Assembly: GCA_964035795.1 (NCBI GenBank)
Contig: OZ038321.1
Span: forward strand, 6,257,696 to 6,321,695
DNA from: Pterobdella sp. o SKG-2022
Taxonomy: Eukaryota > Annelida > Clitellata > Hirudinida > Piscicolidae
Length of the DNA stretch: 64,000 nt
Direction of reading: 5' to 3'
The number at the start of each line of letters is the position of its first letter. The stretch's first letter is position 1. The notes under the pieces are model-generated. The model was not told the origin of the DNA and ran no database searches. It worked only from the letters and a program-made list of their open reading frames with translations. The translations under genes were made by a program, and so were the position numbers. This document shows, piece after piece, positions 1 to 12,946 of this stretch.

Positions 1-1040
1 CATTATCACAAATACAACACTTAGAATCTACCTTACATCAAATATAAATTTATTTTTTAGTACTCAAAATATTTTTTTTTCGGTGTATGATCGCTATAAA
101 GCATTATTTTCGAGAAATTAAATATTGTCAAAAGAACTAGGGTGAAGTAATGTTCTCAAAGTTCTAAGTATTTTTTAGTATTTGAAAACATTTATACATG
201 GATTTTTTAAACTTATCTCTGTTTTATAATCTTCAAACATTGTTTTCTCCTCGCTTAAGAAATAAATTATCAATTATAAAAAATGGAACGAATATTTTCA
301 TAATATCATTTGATAATTTATTATTTATAAGACATAAAGAAGCTTGTGAATATAAAAAGCTTGATTATTTTCGCTGGCTTCAGGGGGTCTAGTAGGAAAG
401 TTTTTGCCTTTAAAAGCTATTCCTTTTATCAAAACTCATTCAAAACTTCAAAATATTAAAAAAATAAACAAAAAATAGTTGAGTGCTATTTATCATTTTT
501 CTTAAAATAATGAGGTAGAAAAATAGTTTCAGGCAAAAATTATTTTAAAATATATAAACTTTTAAACAAAAATGCCGCTCGAGATGTTTATTAAAATGTT
601 TCAGCGCATTCGAACGTTATTGAGCGCATAAATTTTCGCTTGCAGAAAACCTTTTAAAAAACTACGAAAAAGTTTTTTCAGATAAACGAATAAAAATATG
701 AAATTGTTATTTTGAAAAGGTAGAAGTTTCAAAGAAAAAGATTTCACTTTTATTGCTTCGATAATAACCAAGTTTTCAATCAAAACGAAAAATTTGTTTT
801 TGGAGTCAGAAATATGGAATGATAAGAGAGTACTACATAAAATGAGTGCTCACCACAACCTCCAACCCACACAACTGTCTTCAATATCTATATAATTTGT
901 TAAGACTATCTTCAAAACAAATTAATGTTATAAACGACTCTCATTCATTAGTGGTTTTTCGCAAAATAATCAGCAGTAACGAAATAAAATAAAAAATATG
1001 AAGAAAGTAAATGGAGCCGATTCATCTGTTAAAGAAAACT

Positions 1041-1109
1041 TGTGTTTGTGTGTTTGTGTGTGTCGGTGTGTCGGTGTGCTTGTTTGTGTCGGTGTGTTTG
1101 TGTGTGTTT
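1041..1109. repeat. imperfect TG/TGTT/TCGG simple repeat
   Basis: The run consists of TGTGTTTG and TGTCGG units, is interrupted and is not homogeneous. Confidence 0.8.
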
Positions 1110-2124
1110 TAATTCAAAAAAAAAAAATAAAAAAATAAATTTATAAAATTAAATATCATTTTCTTAAACAAGAATTTGTGTAAAAAATTTTTTGAAATCA
1201 ATCTATGAAAAACAAATAAAATTGATAAAAAAATGGATAAAATCTATAAAGAATAGTGGAACTGGAAGTGTAATAAAAGGATGGAAGTCGGTTAAAGATC
1301 AGTATTATGATTTACAAATTTCTTATTCTTCTTATTAAGTACTTTTTTATTATTTTTTATTTTGATTTTTATTATTTTCTTGTATCTCATTTCATTCAAG
1401 ATTATCATTGTTGTTATTCTACTACACTCATTCAATAAGCTTTCCCTCTGTGCTGAACTAGCATTCCATGGACAAGGTGTTTTATTGGTATTTTCATGGT
1501 AAAACTATTGTTTTAACTACAAAATATTTACTCTATTATTACCTTCTACATTTTATAGTTGTTGATTGGCATTAGACTCACAAATACTACAAAAAAACAA
1601 TGATATTAATATTAATAATGATAATAATATTAATAACAATGAAATTACTAATGATAATAACAGCCCTTATAACATTATATTAATATTTAGAACATTTAAT
1701 ATTATTATCAAAAGTAGTAATAAAACAAAATAATAATAACAACAAAAATAAGAAAAAAATCATAATTGCAATAATGATATTTATTCTTATAAGGGTAAAA
1801 ACAGTAAAAACTGACAAAAAATTAACAATGATTTTATTATTGTTATTATTATTATTATTATTATTCATAGTTCGATTTGAAATACTCAAATCTTTGTTAT
1901 TATCATTTTTCGTGCAGATTGCATGACTCAACTTACTTTGAAATAACTTTGCAACTTATAAAAGATCAATCCACGCAGTTGGTAGTCATTATTTTGAATC
2001 AATGCATTTACCTAAAGACATTTTGATTTTAAATATCCACTGAAGACTTTAAGTGAAAGATCTAAAAGCATTTACACTAGAGAATCATATACATTATGCT
2101 ACATAAATAACTGATACGAAGTGT

Positions 2125-2262
2125 CATGATGGATGGGTGATGGATGGATATATGAATAGATGCATGGGGATGAATGGATAGGTAAACAAATGGATGAGTA
2201 AATAGATGTATAGATGGGGGATGAATGAATGAATAGACAGATAGATGGATGGATGGATATAG
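2125..2262. repeat. degenerate GGAT/GATA tetranucleotide tract
   Basis: Repeated ATGGATGG, GATAGATG and GAATGAAT units with many substitutions indicate an old tetranucleotide microsatellite. It has the same motif class as the very long GATA array at 45.2-46.2 kb, but is much more eroded. Confidence 0.75.
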
Positions 2263-2889
2263 GGAAGTAAAATGAAAAAAACTAAGTACGGTAATAAAAG
2301 CAACAAGAATTTATTGAGGGGAGTTCTCCTAGTTTCTTGCACGTTATTTTAGTTTTTTTGCGTCCATATATATTTCATTTTTAGGCGCAAAAAGTTTTGG
2401 AGATTATTCAAAAACATTGGTAATAATTTTGAGCAAATTAATAAAATAAATATCGGAACTGATAATAATGATTTCTAATTATTTATAAACTAATAATATT
2501 TTAGCTTGCATATTTCAATTAATAGGTTTTATAAAAGATTGATAAAATCTGAGTCATACTAAAACCCATGCTTCTTGCTTGTGTACAGCTATATCATATG
2601 AAATCACTTGAAAGAATTAACATCACAGTTTTTTGGGTTTTTTTTACATTGGTTGCCATTGTAAATCATTTGCGCCATTTTTGTATTTTTCCAAACGTTA
2701 CCACCATTTTGTCAATGTTCTTAAGTTTTTTATTGGCTTCAACTCATCATTGCAAAACTTCATTCCATTCACCACCACCGTCTCAAACCCATGTAGCTCT
2801 GTATTGAAAGTGGTTGACTTGGGCAATTATTTTTTATCGTTTCTACAACCAAATACTTTTTTTTACCATTTCCATCATTTTTGTTTCGT

Positions 2890-4430
2890 TTATTTTCTGC
2901 CAAAACAGCCTTTGCTATGCACTGTAAATTTAGGTAGCTTAAACTTTTGATTATTTTGCAATGAACCTCTTACACAAGTCCCATTTGTTCTGAATTTTCT
3001 CCCACAAGACCAAAGCTCTCCTTCAGAATTTTTTAAAAGTTCTTTCCAAGCTAACAAAAATGCAGTGTGATACTTTTTGGCTGTAATGTTTTTAAATCCA
3101 TGTTTTTGGTGACAATAAAAAATTTTGCTTGCTCTGCATAATGTCAACTTGTCGTTTGGAAATGCCGGCGCTACTTTGCTTTATGAACGTTTTTTTAGCT
3201 TTAATTTCTTATGAGTTTTATGTCTACAATTTTGAGCTCTGTACGTTTTTTTAAGGAAAAAAATTTGATAATTTTTCATGTTTTTTAGAAATTTTGATTC
3301 CACATAAAAGCTTGATGAGCGACAGAGACTCACTGCTGTCTTCCTTAAACATTCCCTTGCTTAGGTGTATTCCATCAAAATCATGAGATTTTCTATGTTG
3401 AATCCTATTTAAAGCTTTTTTTGTTTCTTTTTGCTAACTTGTATTATAGTATTTCATCTTTTTTTGAGTTTTTGATTTTTTCCTATATTTATCAAATAGA
3501 AATGTTATTAAAAAAAGCATTTTATATCTTTCACAGATTTTAGTTCCATCATATTTCTCCATCTTTCCATGACAGTTCACTCTCGAAAAACCAAATATCG
3601 AAAAGTGAAAATAACTTTAGATCAGATCTTCAAAAAGTTTATTCTAGTCTTTACAAAGTTTGAAAAAAGGCTTAACTATAAATTTTAATTAGAAGTATAT
3701 CAATGAATGAGGTAACAAGTTTTCAATCTTAATGGAAAACCAGGGATCAAAAGTTGTAACTGTACATGGGGGTAAAAATGAATTTCATAATTTTTGAGCT
3801 GTTTTTGGTTTTTATGAAAGAAAAAACTATGCAAAAAAAAAATTGGCATTTTTTGCTAAAAACAGCCTTTTTTACCTTTCTTAGCTCTATGCATTTGAAC
3901 CATGTTTGTCCAACCCATCTTTAATCAGTATTGTTCTTAGATTCTCCATGGTCAGTACTAGTTTTTTCACCTCCAGGGTGTGAAGTACTAATTCATTTTG
4001 CTAAATTGAACTCAGTTTCTTCTAGATTTACATATTTTGGAGTACCAAAACACAATAAAAGATTAATACACTTTCAGATCCAATAATCGGTTATTTTGTC
4101 TTCCCCTTTTAACATCCTTCAGAGATTTTTTCCGTGTCTTTTGAACCACTATAGAAAATCGTGAAACTTTAAGCTCGATTCATCTCCTTCAACTCAAAGA
4201 TACTTCAAGTTTTCTGGTCTAACATCAAACTTTTTTTGTTGACTCATTTTTTGCTTCAAAGTTTATTTTTCTGTTTTGAAAATTTCTTGGCTAACAAATA
4301 TTTTTTTTGATGCAATCAGTTTAACGTTATTTGTTTCAGACTTGCTTATCTCTCGAACATTATCAGTTTTGATAGCTTCACTGTCAAGTTCGATTATTTT
4401 ATCATTATAAGGATTTCATAACGATTATCT
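2890..4430 (-). pseudogene. decayed coding sequence of unknown family
   Basis: On the minus strand, long stretches keep one frame with only scattered stops. From 4430 down, about 95 codons begin NPYNDKIIELDSEAIK and are interrupted three times. A shifted frame near 4065-4140 reads KTRKKSLKDVKRGRQ. From about 3590 to 3240 there are over 110 codons with one stop, including HDFDGIHLSKGMFKED. From 3147 to 2890 there is an 85-codon open segment including NITAKKYHTAFLLAWKELL. Codon-like composition with frameshifts and stops suggests a degraded gene or the coding part of a mobile element. I do not recognise the family, and no splice structure rescues the frame. It could also be an active gene whose small introns I failed to place, but the spacing of the stops makes decay more likely. 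Confidence 0.45.
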
Positions 4431-7400
4431 ACTACCAAATGAAATGGAACAAGCTAAATTATAAACTAAGCTTTAAAAAATGTTAAATTGGTATTTTAGT
4501 AATGAAATATTGAAGTAATTAAATTAAATTAACGCTGGTTATCCAAGTATGATTAAGGATAATACTATGAGTACGCATTGAAGGAAATAAATTGATAGAA
4601 GCTGAATAAGGAAATAAAAGTGGATAGTTATAGCATTGAAACTATTTTTAATTGACATGATAAACACCAGAGTTGACGAAAAATTTCAAGAGTGAAATTG
4701 TGCTCATTTCAAAGTAATTCAACATGAAATTTGGCATTTTAGACAAAAGTTTCTCGGAGAAATATTTCAGACGGTTCACTTTGCTAGGATGTGGGTTTGA
4801 CTGAAAACTTCGGTCGTTTTCTGCTTCTTCTAGTTTTTTCTATATTACAAACTTTTATCGTGATAGAAAATGTTAAATGAAGAGATGAATAACGTCCAAA
4901 GTCTTCACAAAACATGATTGCATGAAATGTTATTAAAACGTTTTTTTGGGAAAAAACAGAAATCAAAGATTTTGTTACCTGAACTAATGTTTTTACACCT
5001 GCAGCTATGAGTGATAAAAAACTGTATGAAATCAGAGTTTAGGCTACAAAGATCGAAACTTAAGTTTAGTTTTTGTTTATTATTGAATGCTTTCTAAATT
5101 GATTCACAATTGAAAATTTTGACCAGCATTCTTCCTTATCTAAATTAGCTTTTACTAATTCTATCTAATTTCTTTTTCATTCTTTTTGTCACAAAATAAT
5201 AATCCTTAGAAGCACTGATTGAAACACTGAAGGGTGGCGTATTTACTTTTGAGTTAACTTGATAAGGCACACTCAAATAAGTAATGTAAAAGACTAGCTA
5301 TGTTTCAGTATCTGAAAGTGCATCTGAATTTTATGGAATAAGTTTATTTTCATTTTTGTTGCTCAAATTCATGTTGCACGTTACACCGTAGATTGGTTCT
5401 AAATGGTGCTATCAGTTCTAACCAAAAGGTAAACCTGCTACCTTTCAAATTAATGCCTGATGTCATTCACCACAACACTACTGGGCTGAATTGTTGAAGC
5501 AAATCTTTCACAGACTTCTACGTGGCCATCAAAGACACCGCAGTGGAGTCTTATGTTCAATCTTAGCTGGTTTCACCATTTCAAGATTTATTCGCGTATT
5601 ATACAAACCTCAAAAAGTATTTATTATTTTGCATGAAAAATAACTTATATTGTTTATTAGTTGTTTGCTTACACCCAAGGAGTTTTAAATACTGCCTCTT
5701 GAGCACACTTTAGACGTCTCCACCATTGGTCCTATAACAGTTTTGTCTGTAAGATTATCACATTCTATATCTCTTATTATTTTTAAAATATGCTTTTGAT
5801 ATTCATTTTAAAGATCAAAATGTCATCAAAAATGATAGTTTAATGGGCACGATGCATGAAACACAAATGACCATTCAATTGTAGTTGAACAACTTAACTG
5901 GGAAAGTCTCATTAATAGGTGAAAAATTTACAATTTGATCTTTGTTTTGGGTGAAACTTTCAAAAGCTCAAGTGATAATTTTATGTATAATTAGCCTCCA
6001 AAATCATAAACACAATAATATTTAAGTTTTATATAGAGACGAAACTTTTCGATATATTTTATACCATCATCAGACAACTAATAATGGCTTGAAAGAAATT
6101 TATGAATTAAAAATAGTGTTTGAAGGCATCATTATGATAAATTGAAAGATAACTGAGACGACCCTACTTTTTGAAGAGCACATCTTGAATATGGGAATGT
6201 TATTTCTGACTGCATTTGTCTTTTTTAATTATTAAGAATATAAAACCAAAAATCAGAATAAAAAATATTATGAAAAGTTCAAAAACCCAAAAATAATGAA
6301 ATAAAATATTTAAAGAGCAACACAGCGTTTAGAGGAGAAAGGAAAAAAATGTTGCAAGTCAGTTAATGAATACGTTTTTTGAGGAAAAAACTTTTGAAAA
6401 ATTCTGATGAAAGAAAAACACAAAAAAATATGAAACTACGAAAAACCAAAAAAGTATAACAGTAAAATTTGAACTTAATGATGAACACAGGGTGTCCCAT
6501 ATCAGTGAGAATGATAGAAGCTTCGGAGGATAAGATAACCAAATTGCTAGAAAAAATGTCAATCTATCTCAATTTACAAGCGGTTTCATTGAGGTTTGAA
6601 TGATTAGTTTGAAGAAGATTGTTCAACGCTTGCAGATGTGGTGCTGGGTGTTAACACAAATGTGTTTAGTTTTACTTGCATATTTATTTCAACCTGAAAA
6701 ACTTGAAAAAATAATTTACAAAAATAACTTTAAACTGAACAACACAAAGAGATAAAATTTTTTGTCAAGTACAAAGTATTTAATAGAATCGTGAGATATA
6801 TTCATTTATTATGATTCTAAACCAATATCTTTCTGCTTGTATCTAAATAAACATCTTGTCTGAGCCATTTTCTTTCTGCTGGGGTGTTCCATGTGGCTTC
6901 ACGTCTCGAAGGTCATTATTTTGCAAAGCAATAAGATGATGATTTGTTAGTTCATTTCTTAAAAAATCTTACTTTTACATTTTTATCAGTTATTTCTAAC
7001 TCAATTGAAACTACATTTGAAATCACTAATTAAAAAACTTCAAAAATTTAACACTGACTAAACAAGTTACCAATTAATTCCGGATTATTGAAAAATCCAG
7101 ATTTCTAACAGCTCGAATTTTTAAAACACCCAGTATTATTACGATGGTAGATAAAATATGTACCCTATTAATATAGGTTTTCAAAAACTGACTAGGCTGC
7201 AGAAGCTAATGTGATGTGGAAAGTGTGCTTAAGGTGCTGGTCTTAGCGCGTTTTAAGTAACATTATTAACAAAAATATTATGATTTTGAATGACACAAAG
7301 AGTATTAATGAATAAAAACTCATAAGGCAATTGGAACTATCGAGAGCCTTGTTTGCTTGCTTTTGAAAAATTTTTGATCAAAAAACACTTTTAAAAAGAT

Positions 7401-8188
7401 TCAATCCGAGTTCGAAACGAGAAAAAATTTTTTCACATTTTTTAGCAATTTTTAATAATGAAACATGTGAGTGAAATGAAAGAGCATTCATCATCTCAAA
7501 AAGAAGATCAACATACGCAAGAGTTCAGCGATTCAATATCGTTGGACGTTTCATCTGGGAAATATTCTCATGGAAAAAAGTTTTTAATTGGAAAAAACTT
7601 TTTTTCCACATTTTAAAATGGAAACAAACTTTTCCAAAGTAAGAAGCAATAAATAACTTCACAAATGTATTGAATTATAAATGGAAGTTTTTCAAATTTG
7701 AAAACTAATTTTACATACAGTCATCTATATGCACGCACAGCAAAAACACACAGACACAAAAAAACAGATACACACAAACACACACAATTATTTTTATATA
7801 TTTTGGTATTATCTTTCTTGAGTTTTTAATGAAAACTTTTTGAAAGCAGAAGTTTTTGAAAAATCTTTTTCAAGTTTCGAAAATGGTTATATTTTCAATT
7901 AAAAAATGCAACTTTAAAAATAGATTTTCCAATTAAAAGTTTTGCAGAAAAATGCACGGAAAGATTTAAATAAATCAAAATGAGAAAATGACCGAACCTA
8001 CCACTGTACATGATTATCAAAAAGCTTTTAAAACTTGATATAGATAAAAAAAAATCATAAAAATAAGAAAAAAATGAAAGTGAATTAATAAAAACAAAGT
8101 AATGGCAACTATAAGAATAGTATTTCATTTTTTTCCATAAAATAAAAACAACTTGAAATACAATAAAGTTGAAAAAAATTGAAACTAC
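4431..8188. other. intergenic AT-rich sequence
   Basis: No gene is supported. Slightly more complex patches near 5220-5600 and 6480-6700 may be old transposon debris. The patch at 6500-6565 shares a short TTTTTTCTAGCAAT-TGG stretch, in opposite orientation, with about 51017-51040. Confidence 0.5.
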
Positions 8189-8298
8189 CTGCACTGATAA
8201 TAAATCGCAGAGATTATTACTGAAAAAAAACATAAAAAGAAAAGCAGCTGTAATAGCCACGATGATGAAGAATGAAGTGACGAAATAAACAAAACCGG
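8189..8298 (-). CDS. possible exon encoding a transmembrane segment (orphan)
   Basis: This is a 110-base minus-strand segment with a plausible acceptor (TTATTTCAAG, exon from 8298) and a good donor (CAG followed by GTAGTT, exon ends at 8189). It is open in the phase 1 to 0 frame and encodes a strongly hydrophobic helix, GFVYFVTSFFIIVAITAAFL, followed by an Asn/Cys/Asp-containing segment. Local GC is higher than in the flanks. I found no partner exon nearby; the assembly gap at 8610-8809 lies just upstream in the transcript sense and could hide one. The family is not recognised and the call rests only on the splice signals and composition. Confidence 0.3.
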
Positions 8299-8609
8299 CT
8301 TGAAATAATAATGAAATCATTTCGAAACTATCAAAATAACATGGGAGACTTATGGGGACATGATCAAAAAAGTAATATAAAAAAATCATGTTTTGAACAA
8401 AGTTTTTGCAAAGATTTTTCGTTTCTAGTTTTCTTTGTTTTCCAGTTTGCAAAATTTTTAATATATGTTTTCATAAAGCAGACACAGAATGATCACAGAC
8501 ACATGCAGACTGTGATGTGCATGGATAAAACATCATGAAACAGACTGGATAAAAAGTGATTCAACATGAAGAAACATACAAGTACCTTCAATAAATACAT
8601 ATAGGGACA

Positions 8610-8809
8610 NNNNNNNNNNNNNNNNNNNNNNNNNNNNNNNNNNNNNNNNNNNNNNNNNNNNNNNNNNNNNNNNNNNNNNNNNNNNNNNNNNNNNNNNNNN
8701 NNNNNNNNNNNNNNNNNNNNNNNNNNNNNNNNNNNNNNNNNNNNNNNNNNNNNNNNNNNNNNNNNNNNNNNNNNNNNNNNNNNNNNNNNNNNNNNNNNNN
8801 NNNNNNNNN
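8610..8809. other. assembly gap (200 N)
   Basis: An exact run of N bases, i.e. a scaffold gap of nominal length. Any feature spanning it cannot be read. Confidence 0.99.
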
Positions 8810-10146
<1,337 letters not shown>

Positions 10147-10148
10147 GA

Positions 10149-11879
10149 CTAATTATCCTTTTTGGCATTAGGGTTGTATGGGGGTGGTGGTTGGTAGGGT
10201 GGCATGTAGACGTGTTGTGGATTGTTGGGGTCAAAATACCCCTGTCCTCCATACCCACCCATCGCCTCTGCCTCCTTTGCTGCTGTTGTAGTGAAGTGTT
10301 TGTTATTTAATTGTATTTATTTATTTTGTTTTATTAAATGCTTTTTAGGCTGCCATTAAACCCCTTATTCAACCATACAAAACTCATTTAATCGATTAGT
10401 CAAAAGAATTATTTTTCAATCAATCCATCAGCCAATAAGCTTATCTATAAATAATCAATCTATCAATAAATCTACCCACCAATCAAACCACGTTTCATTA
10501 ATTTATGCTTTAACCACCAATCAAGCAATCATAAATCAACCAGCAGCTGAGATCTGAGAAGCAGAGGCTTGCTGGTTAGATGCCTGATCATATGGAGGCT
10601 GGTATGGCGGTTGGTATGGTTGCGTGGGAGCACCTGGGTAGCCTGTGGAAGTGCATGAGAGGTGGTCAGTGAATGCTATAAATATCAAACAAGCAATCAA
10701 TCAACAAATAAACCAATCAATCAATTACGTTAGAATAATTAAAAACTTTAACGCAATGGCTGGAAAACTAAATTTAACTGATTCATTTTAAAAAATGAAT
10801 CAGTTAGAAGCCATAAATTAAAAATTAAAAGCTGAAATGAGGTATTAAGATAGGATTTAATAGCTAAGTAGAAATCTCGGTACTAAACTCAAGGTACACT
10901 GATTCGTGAATAAGTGTCATCAATGATAGGATCTATAGTGTGATTATATCAGCAAAACAAAATAATAATAACACTAACAAAAAAATAAGACTTATAATAA
11001 TATCAACAAATTAATTATATCGATAGAAAAATAAGATTGATGACAAAACATCAACGAAAGAACTATTTCATTGTAAAACTTGAAACGAGGCAGTTGCTGG
11101 ACAAACTTACCAAGAAAAAGTCCTTCGTTTTCTTAATATTTTTATTCTTGTGATCAAAAACTACTAACAAAAATCATGAAAAAAATTCAAAAAAACAAAA
11201 ATTGATCTGTAAAAACAATATAAATAAAATAAAAAAAAGGATAGAAATACCGTTATAGTTGGGTTGTTGTGGGGCGAAATTACCAGGCTGCTGTGGGTAG
11301 CCTAAAAATTTGAATATTCACTACTTATTATGCTTCATATTGATAAGCATGTGTGAATTAATCGTAGATCGGTTATCGATGTGTGTAGGATGATGATGGG
11401 AGTAACAATGAAGATGATATGGGCTTCAACGTTTCCACCGTAACACAATACAATATAAACAATATAATAGTGAGATAAATGCTGAATGCAATGACTTATG
11501 GAAATAATAAAGATTTTTTAAAAAATTGTAAAGTTGAAATAATACTAGAGATCAAGCAGTATGATTTTAAATCTGATTTAATTCCAACTATATCAAGGGT
11601 GGCCAAATTTACTCCATTCTCCAAACATTTATTTAGAGTTTGTACACTTATAATCTCCATTTCTTTCTATCTAAAATGCCCTTGCTATCGAAAAAAACTT
11701 TTAAAGTCTCACTTTTTTGCTCTTAATCCTTCCACCACCAAATACTACTTTTGAAAACTAAATACTAAAAAAATTTAAAAAAAAAATTGATAATGATGAA
11801 AAATAGAAGATACCATTGAAACAAAAATAAATATCTTTCAAATAATTTAAAAAATATTGGACAATTAAAACAGTTAAAC

Positions 11880-11913
<34 letters not shown>

Positions 11914-12946
11914 GATAATAGAAATATTAATAATAATAATAATAATAATAGAGATAATAATCGCAACAGATAACATAACAAACGCTAATGACCAGGGTTT
12001 CCTTGGGAGAAGGGCTGAGATTGGTAGGATGGAGGGTGGGGTGGTGGAGCCCCTGTAATTCATATGTGCTCAATTAGGTCAGTTTATACTTATCGTTTCG
12101 AATCAATAGTGCCTTTGCATAAAAAACATAATTTGTTTATTTAGTTTTCAAGTTTTATTTTCTTAGAGTTTTTGGTGTATATTATGATAAGCAGAAACAT
12201 AAATAATAAAATAACTGACTTTTCTGTGTTTAAGAAAAAACATTCGCTATTCGTTAAACTAACAGCTAGATTAAACGTATACCCATTTATTTCATAACAT
12301 CAAAAACCATTGATAAAACAACAAACAAACCAGAAGCCATGTTGAAAGGTTGTTGGTTGTTGAAGGAGTAGGGTTGCAGGTTGTTGTCGATGCCGGGGTA
12401 GGGTGGTGGCTGGTTGAACATGAACACTGATCCCGCTGTGTGCCATTTTCATTATGATGCCTCATTTGCGCAATATGGCGATGTTATAGTGGCATTATTG
12501 TAATTAATAATATGGAGATTTTGAATGCATTAGCTTCAATAATCTGAGTGTTATAACATTTAATGTTGGTGCAAAACTAATTTACATTACTAAAAACTAA
12601 TAACATGTCTCAAACAAATGGCTTATTAATTAAGTTATAAGTAATACTAATAACTTGGGCAGTCAATCCCAGCTACTTAGAAGCATACAGTAGTATAATC
12701 TAATATAATCATATCATATATAACACAACTATAACTATTACTATAATTAGTAAAATTAACGCAAACAGGCTCATTACATGAACACACAACCACACATACG
12801 TGGAGGGGCATCTGGGAAGACTTGCATGGGTACAAAGCCATACATCTGACCAGAGGGAACTGTAAAGGCGGGAGGAGGTGCCTGGTAGTATGGCAGTCCA
12901 GACGGAGAGGTGTATGCAGGGGGTTGTGGTGGCCTGCTCTGGGAGG
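10149..12946 (-). CDS. WBP2: WBP2 exons 5-10: PY-motif tail
   Basis: Six exons; the five internal ones are all phase 1-1 and multiples of three (147, 105, 60, 51, 102 bases), so any could be skipped without a frameshift. PPxY-type motifs: RPPQPPAYTSPS (exon 5), FNQPPPYPGID (exon 6), HPPSYQSQ (exon 7), PPPPYNPN (exon 10). A QPPYQPPYDQ near-repeat in exon 9 lacks the exact PPxY spacing. The tail is Gln/Asn-rich between motifs. Confidence 0.88.

Larger units (their letters stand above)
1..2560. other. gene-poor AT-rich flank
   Basis: I see no supportable gene here. It holds a TG-rich patch (1041-1109), short ATT/TTA runs near 1590-1870 and a degenerate GGAT/GATA-type tract (2125-2262). The small open frames are hydrophobic or low-complexity translations and have no recognisable domain or splice context. 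Confidence 0.6.

Noticed and set aside
7895..8452. 185-codon hydrophobic open frame on the minus strand as a whole gene
   Set aside because: Most of it is Phe/Tyr/Ser low-complexity AT-rich sequence. Only the 8189-8298 segment has splice signals and coding-like composition, so only that part was listed.
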